DNA of 11,460 nucleotides. Source: Dehalococcoidia bacterium. Lineage in GTDB: Bacteria > Chloroflexota > Dehalococcoidia > Dehalococcoidales > DAOWJC01. The first letter of the stretch is position 1. Every line of letters begins with the position of its first letter. The notes beneath the pieces are model-generated. The model was not told the origin of the DNA, made no database searches, and worked only from the letters and a program-made list of their open reading frames with translations. Location: positions 1 to 11,460 of the forward strand of contig DAOWJC010000059.1 in NCBI GenBank assembly GCA_030640595.1. The letters are read 5' to 3'. The translations under genes and the position numbers were made by a program. Positions 1 through 5,531 of this stretch are shown here, one piece after another.

Positions 1-281
1 AACTCCACCGGCAATCCATGTGTATCCCAACCGGCAATGCGCGGGGTATAATAGCCCTTCATCGCCTTATAGCGAGGGATAACATCCTTAAACACACGGG
101 ACAGCACATGATGTATACCCGGGCTACCATTAGCTGTAGGCGGTCCCTCATATAAAACAAAGCGAGGAGCACCTTGACGAGCATCTACGCTGCGCTCAAA
201 GACATTATTATCTCTCCACCAGCCAAGTATGTTCTCCTCAACCTGGGGGAAATTAACCTTACTACTCACTGGACGGAACAT
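1..281 (-). CDS. ileS: isoleucyl-tRNA synthetase, N-terminal 93 codons (cut by window edge)
   Basis: This is the start of a class I aminoacyl-tRNA synthetase that charges tRNA-Ile in the cytoplasm. The ATG at 281 is preceded by an AAAGGG Shine-Dalgarno-like stretch. Visible blocks are FVLYEGPPTANG (residues 41-52), a VFKDVIPRYKAMKGY-like block (63-77) and GWDTHGLPVE (84-93), which fit IleRS rather than ValRS or LeuRS. The ATP-binding HIGH motif reads GIHH (residues 55-58, plus-strand 108-119) with first and third positions swapped, as known for a subset of type 2 IleRS enzymes. The editing domain, KMSKS loop and anticodon-binding domain lie outside the window. It lies 122 nt downstream of jag and could be read through from it or have its own weak promoter. 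Identification is firm; the type 2 assignment rests only on this N-terminal part. Confidence 0.93.
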   Translation of the reverse strand, partial: MFRPVSSKVNFPQVEENILGWWRDNNVFERSVDARQGAPRFVLYEGPPTANGSPGIHHVLSRVFKDVIPRYKAMKGYYTPRIAGWDTHGLPVE

Positions 282-403
282 AACCAAAAACCCTTTCTAT
301 ATTGCATCTTTTAGGAATAAGATTTATCCTGCCGACATTACCAAATTGATAAACAATCTCTCAACCAAGCTTAATTGTGGAGCTAAGCGTAGCTGATATG
401 CTA

Positions 404-1069
404 CTATTCCTTGGGCAGAATAACTACCTTACGAGCCTCACCCTCACCAACGCTCTGAGTGGCAACATCAGGGTGCTCAGCTAAAGCAAGATGGACAATA
501 CGCCTCTCGTATGCTGGCATGGGTTCTAGCGCAAATGGGGTCCCCTTAGCCTTTACCTGCTCTGCGATTCGCCAAGCCAAAGCTCGCAATGCCTCATAAC
601 GGCGTTGCTTATACCCTTCCACATCAACAATTATAGGCACCCAAGCCTTCGTCTGATGACCGACAATAAGCCTAACAATATATTGTAGGCAGGAAAGGGT
701 CTGCCCACGCCGCCCAATCAAAATACCCAGGTCATCACCCTTTATCTCAAGGGTAATAGGCGCAGTAACATCCTCTTCTACCTCAACAAAAGGTTTAGCC
801 TGAGGCTCAATAGAAGCAGTTACCCCCATCATAGTAAGTAGTGACTCTAAGACGCGCTTGGCTACCCCAGCTATATCGCTCTCTTCCTCGGGCATCTTCA
901 CCAATGACCTCACTCTAATCCTGGCTTCCTCAGCACCCAGACCCAGGATGCCAGACTTACCTTCTTTTACGATGGTGACCTCTATCTCTTCTCGGCAGAC
1001 GCCCAAACGCTCCAGGGCGCGCTGGATAGCCTCCTCCACGGTCTTGCCCCTCATCTCCAACCTTTTCAT
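404..1069 (-). CDS. jag: Jag/KhpB-type RNA-binding protein (Jag-N, KH, R3H)
   Basis: A 221-residue SpoIIIJ-associated protein, the usual partner gene of yidC. It is a cytoplasmic single-strand RNA-binding protein that in other bacteria influences cell elongation and division. Domain order is complete: Jag-N at about residues 5-52 (GKTVEEAIQRALERLG), a KH domain at about 80-150 with the GxxG loop GRRG at 119-122, and an R3H domain at about 155-217 with R189-x3-H193 and the terminal SVGEGEARKVVI block. The ATG at 1069 is chosen because GAGGAA lies about 9 nt upstream and the Jag-N fold begins within a few residues; Met6 is the only close alternative. Its first 113 nt lie inside the 3' end of yidC in another frame, so translation is probably coupled. 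Family assignment is firm; the RNA targets are unknown. Confidence 0.95.
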   Translation of the reverse strand: MKRLEMRGKTVEEAIQRALERLGVCREEIEVTIVKEGKSGILGLGAEEARIRVRSLVKMPEEESDIAGVAKRVLESLLTMMGVTASIEPQAKPFVEVEEDVTAPITLEIKGDDLGILIGRRGQTLSCLQYIVRLIVGHQTKAWVPIIVDVEGYKQRRYEALRALAWRIAEQVKAKGTPFALEPMPAYERRIVHLALAEHPDVATQSVGEGEARKVVILPKE

Positions 1070-1916
1070 AGCCTAATTCCTCTTCCTCAGTAGAAGTCGG
1101 TTCAACAATATCAGCACCAATATCAGCCTCCCTCAAAGGTACCTCTTGCAGAGCAATACGCCTCTTATACCTTCTATCCCTAATAACTTGTTTCCCATCC
1201 GTTGATGGAACCAAGCCCCCCCACCCGCTGGCAACATACTGGAGACCAATTCTGATAACACTTGAAGTCACCCAAAAGAGAGCCAGCCCGCTGGGAAATG
1301 ACAAACAAAGGAAGCCAAACATCAGTGGCATCATCCACAGCATCATCCGGCTCTGTGCCTGCTGTTTGGGGTCAGCAGTTGCGGGCATCGACATCTTCTG
1401 CTGTAGCCACATTGTGCCCCCAACCAGGATGGCTAGGAGCATATCAGGCATGGCCAGGTTCAACCACAGGAAATCCTTGCCCAAGGGCAAAATAGAATAT
1501 ACTACCGGCCAGGGGTAAAGATACCCAGACAAGTTTAGCAAACCTTCAGGAGCTACCGCCAGAGCCAGCATAATTGACTGGAAGAGAGCTATCCAGATGG
1601 GCATCTGGATTAACATCGGCACCAGGCAGCCGGCAGGGTTCATGCCAGACTCCTTATACAGCCTCATCTGCTCCTGAGCCAGTTTTTGCCTATCCTTGGC
1701 ATACTTTTTCTGAAGCTCGGCAAGCTTTGGCTGAAGAGTCTGCATGCCTTTCATAGCATTAATTTGCTTCATAGTAAGTGGATAAATCAAAACATTAACA
1801 ACGAGGGTCAGCGCAATAATAGCCAGCCCAAAACTACTAGCCAGATAATGAGATAGCACAATAAGGATGTTTATTACCGGCTGCTGAATAATTAACTCCC
1901 AATAGTTTAGGTCCAA
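957..1916 (-). CDS. yidC: YidC/Oxa1/SpoIIIJ membrane protein insertase, short form
   Basis: A 319-residue insertase that helps proteins enter and fold in the cytoplasmic membrane, alone or with SecYEG. The short N terminus lacks both the proteobacterial periplasmic domain and an obvious lipoprotein signal. Family blocks are YPLTMKQ (45-51), the cytoplasmic hairpin (about 52-95), MLIQMPIWIALF (101-112), and FPSGLALFWVTS (207-218) in the last membrane segment. The position of the conserved groove arginine (R366 of E. coli) is Asn41. A tail of about 90 residues follows the last membrane segment, first acidic (about 263-280) and then strongly basic (300-319). The start is TTG at 1916, with AAGGAGTGAGG upstream formed by the end of the preceding gene. 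The last 37 codons overlap jag. Function is firm; the effect of Asn41 and of the tail is inferred. Confidence 0.94.
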   Translation of the reverse strand: MDLNYWELIIQQPVINILIVLSHYLASSFGLAIIALTLVVNVLIYPLTMKQINAMKGMQTLQPKLAELQKKYAKDRQKLAQEQMRLYKESGMNPAGCLVPMLIQMPIWIALFQSIMLALAVAPEGLLNLSGYLYPWPVVYSILPLGKDFLWLNLAMPDMLLAILVGGTMWLQQKMSMPATADPKQQAQSRMMLWMMPLMFGFLCLSFPSGLALFWVTSSVIRIGLQYVASGWGGLVPSTDGKQVIRDRRYKRRIALQEVPLREADIGADIVEPTSTEEEELGYEKVGDEGQDRGGGYPARPGAFGRLPRRDRGHHRKRR

Positions 1917-1927
1917 CGAAATCTACC

Positions 1928-3088
1928 TCACTCCTTACTCTTCAATGAGATGGACGTCAATATAGCACCCGTGTTGGCATTCACACGGTGAAGCATCAGG
2001 TCCTGAGTATGAATATAAACAACCCCATTGCTGACACAAAGTGGGCCGTATACCTCTTCTTCAATATCGGCTAGCCGTTTAAGCTTGTTGCTGCCGGTAT
2101 CTATGGTATATATCACGCCCGTCCGCGAAGCAAAGATGATAGAGCTATTAACCACCACCGGTGCAGAGGAAATAGGACTTTCCAGGCTAAACTCAGCTAC
2201 CTTATCCCTATTTCTAACATCTAAAGCATAAACCTTACCGTCAAGACTGCCAGCATAAACAGTGTTATTATAAGCTACCGGCTTTGCCCAGAACCAATTT
2301 TCAGCCATGAATTTCCATCTCAGACTGCCATCGGTAGTATCTACAGCATACAGATACCTATCCAAAGAACCAATATAAACCGTATTATCATAGACCAAGG
2401 GAGTAGAGACGATAGCTCCCTCAGTTTCGAACTCCCACTTCTTACTACCATCGGCAGCATTCAGGGCATACAGCTTTTTATCAAAGGAACCAATAAATAG
2501 CGTGTCGCCATCAATAACCGGCGTTGACCAAATCTTATCCCCGGTCTTAAAAGACTCCCATTGCCTATCACCGGTAGCCGCATCCAGAGCATAAACCCTC
2601 CCATCAGAACAGCCAAAATAGACCTTACCCTGAGCTACCACCAGTCCACCAACAATGGGCTGAAGATAGTCTTCACGGGGATAAACCCACCTCGTTGCCA
2701 GCGAACTGGAATTAAAGGCATAAATTTTACCATTATAGCCGCCGATGTAAACCAAATCTCCTGACACTGCAGGAGTTCCATATATAGCCACCCCAGCCGG
2801 TACTGCCGCACAGCCTCCCCCGGCCATTGGTGCGGCACAGCCCAGACCACCAGTTGGTTTAGCCCTTAACGGCTCTGACCATTGACGACTGTCATCGGCG
2901 ATATTAACCGCTACCAGCCTACCCTCCTTGGAACCCACAAATAGAGTGCCATCAGATACTGCTCCCCCTGACCAACCGATAGGCTGCAAACCTTCAACAC
3001 AGCCTAAACTGGTTAGCCCAACCATAAGAAGGATAACCAGCAGGAGCAATATCTTGCCTAACAATACTCTATTATGCCTAAACCACAC
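1928..3088 (-). CDS. PQQ-like eight-bladed beta-propeller lipoprotein (BamB-like fold)
   Basis: A 386-residue extracytoplasmic beta-propeller. It starts with basic residues, a hydrophobic stretch (about 9-28) and a probable lipobox ending at Cys30 (SLGC, slightly off consensus), so it is probably lipid-anchored outside the cytoplasmic membrane. Eight repeats of about 40 residues follow, with the PQQ-enzyme pattern of GxVYALDAxTGxxxW, for example KLYALNAADGSKKW and YLYAVDTTDGSLRW. Eight blades is the BamB architecture. A Gly/Ala/Cys-rich insert with two close cysteines lies between blades 1 and 2. The start is GTG at 3088, 4 nt after yidD, and its SD (GAGGGAG) is made of the last yidD codons. 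Its own end supplies the SD for yidC. No PQQ-dehydrogenase catalytic domain is visible, so a scaffold or assembly role beside YidC is more likely than oxidation. The specific function is unknown. Confidence 0.85.
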   Translation of the reverse strand: MWFRHNRVLLGKILLLLVILLMVGLTSLGCVEGLQPIGWSGGAVSDGTLFVGSKEGRLVAVNIADDSRQWSEPLRAKPTGGLGCAAPMAGGGCAAVPAGVAIYGTPAVSGDLVYIGGYNGKIYAFNSSSLATRWVYPREDYLQPIVGGLVVAQGKVYFGCSDGRVYALDAATGDRQWESFKTGDKIWSTPVIDGDTLFIGSFDKKLYALNAADGSKKWEFETEGAIVSTPLVYDNTVYIGSLDRYLYAVDTTDGSLRWKFMAENWFWAKPVAYNNTVYAGSLDGKVYALDVRNRDKVAEFSLESPISSAPVVVNSSIIFASRTGVIYTIDTGSNKLKRLADIEEEVYGPLCVSNGVVYIHTQDLMLHRVNANTGAILTSISLKSKE

Positions 3089-3092
3089 TTAC

Positions 3093-3326
3093 TTACTCCC
3101 TCATAAGAGAATGAGAATCACAGATGGGGTCATAACCACCCGAGTGGAAAGGATGACAACGGGCTAGTCGCTTTACTCCCAGCCACCCCCCTTTAAGGAA
3201 ACCAAACCTTGAAATGGCTTCATAGGTATATTGAGAGCAAGTTGGGATAAAGCGGCAGGACGGCGGTATAACCTGCGACAGGGTTAACTGATAAAGTCTA
3301 ATTAACTTTAAGGCAAGCCTCTTCAT
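3093..3326 (-). CDS. yidD: membrane protein insertion efficiency factor YidD
   Basis: A 77-residue small protein of the YidD family (DUF37), a peripheral inner-membrane protein that aids YidC-dependent insertion. The family signature is intact: PPSCRFIPTCSQY (21-33), then RCHPFHSGGYDP (56-67), with an amphipathic N-terminal helix rich in Lys/Arg and Leu. Length is normal for the family. The ATG at 3326 has GAGGGAG immediately upstream and lies inside the rnpA 3' end (29 nt overlap), a common rnpA-yidD arrangement that implies translational coupling. The last codons (AGG GAG TAA) double as the SD of the downstream propeller gene. Identification is firm. Confidence 0.95.
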   Translation of the reverse strand: MKRLALKLIRLYQLTLSQVIPPSCRFIPTCSQYTYEAISRFGFLKGGWLGVKRLARCHPFHSGGYDPICDSHSLMRE

Positions 3327-3660
3327 ACTCCCTCGTCAATAATTGAGCTCGAGATAACAAACCCTCGACCGATTTCTCAAGATTAGCATAATTGGCAGTA
3401 GCCGCCGCAGGACGAGCAATAAATATAACATCCCATCCTGGCTTAATTGGCCTTAGCCGCAAGATTTCACGAAGCAAACGCTTTACCCTATTTCTTATCA
3501 CCGCCTTACCTACTCGTTTGCTAACTGAGAAGCCACACCGAGATAAGGCAAGCCCGTTAGGCAAAGCCTTCACTACCAGTAGACTATTCGCCCACGAACT
3601 GCCTTTACTATAAACTAATGCATACTGTTCCGGCTTGGTAAGGTATTCTTCTCTCCCCAT
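3298..3660 (-). CDS. rnpA: ribonuclease P protein component
   Basis: A 120-residue basic protein that binds RNase P RNA and helps it remove the 5' leader from pre-tRNAs. The signature RNR motif is present as IRNRVKRLLRE (residues 55-65), preceded by GFSVSKRVGKAV (43-54), and the aromatic/basic N-terminal block (YLTKPEQYALVYSKG) matches the usual family start. Length is typical. The start is ATG at 3660 with a weak AAGAGAG upstream. It lies 214 nt after rpmH, wider than the usual rpmH-rnpA gap, and overlaps yidD by 29 nt. Identification is firm. Confidence 0.95.
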   Translation of the reverse strand: MGREEYLTKPEQYALVYSKGSSWANSLLVVKALPNGLALSRCGFSVSKRVGKAVIRNRVKRLLREILRLRPIKPGWDVIFIARPAAATANYANLEKSVEGLLSRAQLLTREYEEACLKVN

Positions 3661-3722
3661 CGCTCTCTTAACCCAGTTTACTAATAAAGAAGTCGTATAT
3701 CAAGGGAAGGTGCGGCGCCTGG

Positions 3723-3794
3723 TCAAAAACTTTTCCCTTTTCCCCGGATAGTAATCAAAACAGTTTTAGAAGGGCAACGCCCTGCTAAAAGCAT
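3723..3794 (-). CDS. possible 23-residue leader ORF upstream of rnpA
   Basis: An ATG at 3794 preceded at good distance by AAGGAGAGG opens a 23-codon frame (MLLAGRCPSKTVLITIRGK, then GKSF) ending with TGA at 3723-3725. It carries an internal AGGGC-GTT-GCCCT hairpin. The peptide is short, basic and resembles nothing I recognise. The SD is also one arm of the adjacent palindrome, so it may be there for another reason. If real it could be a leader peptide modulating rnpA, but nothing beyond the SD and the open frame supports this. Confidence 0.22.
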   Translation of the reverse strand: MLLAGRCPSKTVLITIRGKGKSF

Positions 3795-3800
3795 TGTTTT

Positions 3801-3836
3801 CCTCTCCTTTAAAGGAAGGGGGGTTAAAGGGGTGAG
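3801..3836. repeat. palindromic intergenic repeat-like block
   Basis: The block contains a perfect 12 nt palindrome TCCTTTAAAGGA (3805-3816) flanked by C/T-rich and G-rich runs (CCTC on the left, GGGGGG then TTAAAGGGGTGAG on the right). This layout resembles short G-rich intergenic repeats dispersed in many bacterial genomes. Only one copy is in the window, so its repeat nature is inferred. Confidence 0.35.
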
Positions 3837-3874
3837 ATTGATAAATAACCTCAGCAAAGAGGCTGTCTCCGATG

Positions 3875-4015
3875 TCATACCACAGTCAATTTCTTACGAC
3901 CTTTGAGCCGCCTTGCTCTTAAGATAGCTCGTCCACCCCGAGTACTCATTCTCGCCAGAAAGCCATGCTCACGCTTCCTTGGAATCTTCTTTGGTTGATA
4001 AGTCCTTTTCGGCAC
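3875..4015 (-). CDS. rpmH: 50S ribosomal protein L34
   Basis: A 46-residue, very basic ribosomal protein of the large subunit. The sequence starts PKRTYQPKKIPRKREHGFLA (residues 2-21) and continues with RMSTRGGRAIL and RARRLKGRKKLTV, matching L34 throughout. The start is GTG at 4015 with a strong GAGGAG about 5 nt upstream (4022-4027). The stop is TGA at 3875-3877. It lies 74 nt downstream of rpsR and 214 nt before rnpA. No dnaA gene is visible next to it, unlike the classical arrangement. Identification is firm. Confidence 0.96.
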   Translation of the reverse strand: MPKRTYQPKKIPRKREHGFLARMSTRGGRAILRARRLKGRKKLTVV

Positions 4016-4089
4016 TCTAACTCCTCAATAGGTTAAGGATAAACGAGCTTCCCCGCCTCCTTATTTTGACACCTCCACCCCCAATCAAA

Positions 4090-4389
4090 CTAATCGCCCG
4101 TGTCAACACTCCCCATCTCATGGATATGAGCTGGCACATATGGTATTAGGGCTAAGTGCCGCGCTCTCTTTATTGCCACCGCCAAGGCGCGCTGATGTTT
4201 AGCACAAACACCACTCCTACGACGCGGCGCTATCTTCCCTCTATCCGATATGTAGCTACGTAATTTCTCCGGGTATTTATAATCTATCGACTCAACCTTA
4301 TCAACACAAAAGGAGCAAAACTTACGCCTAGCTACATATCTTGGCCTACTCAGCCTTTCCTTTGGTTTACTAGGTTTTCGTTTAACCAC
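4090..4389 (-). CDS. rpsR: 30S ribosomal protein S18
   Basis: A 99-residue small-subunit protein that pairs with S6 on the 30S platform. The core RRKFCSFCVDKVESIDYKYP (21-40), ISDRGKIAPRRRSGVCAKHQ (47-66) and AIKRARHLALIPY (72-84) is typical. It keeps metal-ligand candidates CxxC (Cys25, Cys28) plus Cys62 and His65, so it is the zinc-binding form of S18. An additional C-terminal tail of about 15 residues ends in acidic residues. The start is GTG at 4389 with a modest AGGAAG upstream. It is third in the rpsF-ssb-rpsR order, with no rplI following. Identification is firm. Confidence 0.95.
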   Translation of the reverse strand: MVKRKPSKPKERLSRPRYVARRKFCSFCVDKVESIDYKYPEKLRSYISDRGKIAPRRRSGVCAKHQRALAVAIKRARHLALIPYVPAHIHEMGSVDTGD

Positions 4390-4440
4390 TGGTTATAAGC
4401 TTCCTGCTTCCTATTAAGCTTGCTAAATTCCAATCTCTAC

Positions 4441-4875
4441 TTAAAAGGGAATATCCTCCGGCTCTATCTCACCAACTCCTCCCTCACCAACTCCACCTTC
4501 CTCAACCTTCTCCTCAACCTTCTCCTCAGGGAGAGGGGCTGCTGCCTGCCTATCAAGGAATGTTACCCTATTGGCTATTATTTCGGGGCGATAATGCTTT
4601 TGCCCATCCTGGCTCTCCCAGGTGCGCGTATGTAGTCTACCCTCAGCGTAAACAAGCCGACCCTTAGTTAGAAACTGGTTGCATTGTTCAGCTAGCTTAC
4701 CCCAAGCAACCACAGTAAACCACTCTGTCTCCTCTCTACGCTCACCTTCAGGGGTAGAATACACCCGATTAGTGGCAACGCTAAACGAGGTTACCGGATT
4801 GCCATTAGGGGTAAAGCGCATTTCAGGGTCACTCCCAAGATTACCGATAATCATTACTTTATTTAAGCTTGCCAT
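4441..4875 (-). CDS. ssb: single-stranded DNA-binding protein
   Basis: A 144-residue SSB that coats single-stranded DNA during replication and repair. The OB-fold occupies about residues 1-110 (NKVMIIGNLGSDPEMRFTPN near the start, then TEWFTVVAWGKLAE), followed by a low-complexity linker rich in Glu, Val and Gly and the acidic tip EPEDIPF that recruits partner proteins. I start at ATG 4875 because GAAAGGAG lies about 10 nt upstream and homologs begin here. A GTG 33 nt further up would add 11 residues unlike SSB and would itself span the SD. The linker codons are built of two small tandem repeats. It sits between rpsF and rpsR as in many bacteria. Identification is firm. Confidence 0.95.
   Translation of the reverse strand: MASLNKVMIIGNLGSDPEMRFTPNGNPVTSFSVATNRVYSTPEGERREETEWFTVVAWGKLAEQCNQFLTKGRLVYAEGRLHTRTWESQDGQKHYRPEIIANRVTFLDRQAAAPLPEEKVEEKVEEGGVGEGGVGEIEPEDIPF
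4468..4524. repeat. tandem micro-repeats in the ssb linker
   Basis: Two adjacent near-identical 15 nt units (4468-4482 and 4483-4497, CTCACCAACTCC followed by TCC or ACC) are followed by two identical 12 nt units (4501-4512 and 4513-4524, CTCAACCTTCTC). Both periods are multiples of three, so unit gain or loss would only lengthen or shorten the flexible SSB linker. Confidence 0.8.
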
Positions 4876-4934
4876 TGTCTTAAGACTCCTTTCACCCTCC
4901 CCAGACACCTGCGGGGAACAGGCATTCCTCCCGA

Positions 4935-5252
4935 TTAACTACTCAATTTTATCAACAGATGCCGCAGAATCTCCTCGGAAATCTGCAGGTTCGCCTCAAG
5001 TTCTTTGCTCAATGCAGGCTTCAATTTAAACCGAGACAACACATAACTGCCCTCTTCAAAATGCTTTATAGGATAGGCCAGCCTTCTTTTACCCCACTGT
5101 TCTACATCGGAAATGATACCTCCCTTCCCTGTAATAAACTGACTTACATTATCTATTACGGCATCAAATTTCTCCTCTAGAACCTCCGGACTAATAATTA
5201 ATACCAGTTCGTAATCACGCAAGTGCTCATCTTCTACCTTCTTGGGTACCAT
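4935..5252 (-). CDS. rpsF: 30S ribosomal protein S6
   Basis: A 105-residue small-subunit protein that binds S18 and 16S rRNA. Family blocks are RDYELVLIISPEV (12-24), GKGGIISDVEQWGKRRLAYP (42-61), EEGSYVLSRF (66-75) and ISEEILRHLLIK (91-102). A short charged N-terminal extension of about 11 residues precedes the usual YE start. ATG at 5252 is supported by AGGGGAG 4-5 nt upstream. It is the first gene of the minus-strand run, about 20 nt downstream of a good extended -10 promoter. Identification is firm. Confidence 0.95.
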   Translation of the reverse strand: MVPKKVEDEHLRDYELVLIISPEVLEEKFDAVIDNVSQFITGKGGIISDVEQWGKRRLAYPIKHFEEGSYVLSRFKLKPALSKELEANLQISEEILRHLLIKLSS

Positions 5253-5277
5253 TTATCTCCCCTAGAATTTATAGTGC

Positions 5278-5307
5278 ATTATACCATACGCTAAGGAGTA
5301 TAAACAA
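5278..5307 (-). promoter_or_regulatory. promoter of the rpsF operon
   Basis: On the minus strand a perfect TATAAT (5278-5283) is preceded by the extended element TGG (5284-5286). A partial -35, TTGTTT (5302-5307), lies 18 nt upstream. Transcription would start near 5271, leaving a 5' UTR of only about 20 nt that includes the SD of rpsF. Assignment rests on consensus match and position. Confidence 0.7.
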
Positions 5308-5331
5308 TGCAAGTGTCACCTATCTGACCAA

Positions 5332-5362
5332 GCCTATCATACTGGTTAGCGTAGTGATAGGC
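5332..5362. promoter_or_regulatory. dyad GCCTATCA-N15-TGATAGGC upstream of the rpsF promoter
   Basis: A perfect 8 bp inverted repeat (5332-5339 and 5355-5362) with a 15 nt spacer lies about 25 nt upstream of the rpsF -35 and about 50 nt from the tRNA-Asp -35. No T-run follows on either strand, so it is more like a protein-binding dyad than a terminator. A related CCTATCTG occurs nearby at 5319-5326. The cognate regulator is unknown. Confidence 0.45.
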
Positions 5363-5385
5363 AATCCAGCTACCAAACTAGCTTG

Positions 5386-5411
5386 ACCCCGTTAGAGTTC
5401 CTAAACGGGGT
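5386..5411. promoter_or_regulatory. dyad ACCCCGTT-N10-AACGGGGT abutting the tRNA-Asp -35
   Basis: A perfect 8 bp inverted repeat (5386-5393, 5404-5411) can extend inward by two pairs (AG/CT) with one bulged base. Its right arm shares its last T with the TTGACA -35 of the tRNA promoter. It could be an operator or upstream element, or a structured RNA if read through. No T-run follows on either strand. Confidence 0.4.
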
Positions 5412-5439
5412 TGACACGATGTATTGCTCCTGATAGACT
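5411..5439 (+). promoter_or_regulatory. promoter of tRNA-Asp
   Basis: A perfect TTGACA (5411-5416) and TAGACT (5434-5439, four of six to TATAAT) are separated by 17 nt. Transcription would begin near 5446, about 12 nt before the mature tRNA, a plausible short 5' leader for RNase P. Confidence 0.6.
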
Positions 5440-5457
5440 TTAGCATTGAACCAGAAT

Positions 5458-5531
5458 GGCCCCGTGGTGTAGTGGACAAACATGACGCCCTGTCACGGCG
5501 TAGATCAGGGGTTCGAATCCCCTCGGGGTCG
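5458..5531 (+). tRNA. tRNA-Asp (anticodon GTC)
   Basis: A 74 nt cloverleaf can be folded by eye. The acceptor stem GGCCCCG pairs with CGGGGTC (one G-T) and is followed by discriminator G. D stem is GTGT/ACAT, anticodon stem ACGCC/GGCGT with loop CTGTCAC giving anticodon GTC at 34-36, and T stem AGGGG/CCCCT with loop TTCGAAT. G at the discriminator fits tRNA-Asp. CCA is not encoded and must be added after transcription. No clear terminator follows. Confidence 0.95.

Larger units (their letters stand above)
3661..3874 (-). other. structured 214 nt spacer between rpmH and rnpA
   Basis: This spacer separates two genes that are usually close together. Read on the minus strand it holds, in order, a palindromic repeat-like block (3801-3836), a possible 23-codon ORF (3723-3794), an AGGGC-GTT-GCCCT hairpin (about 3774-3782), and a dyad AAGGGAA/TTCCCTT (3733-3739 with 3702-3708, 24 nt loop) containing GGCGCC. 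None is followed by a clean T-run, so I do not call a terminator. It may be a processing or attenuation region that sets rnpA level relative to rpmH, or the footprint of a small dispersed repeat. Function is inferred only. Confidence 0.4.

Noticed and set aside
282..403. T-box riboswitch ahead of ileS
   Set aside because: The gap is only 122 nt and has neither the conserved T-box sequence nor a terminator hairpin with a T-run; only small weak hairpins are seen.
957..1100. Sequencing frameshift as cause of the yidC-jag overlap
   Set aside because: Jag-N begins normally with a good SD, and the last membrane segment of YidC is far upstream and intact, so nothing is missing from either gene; a true overlap is simpler, though reads could still settle it.
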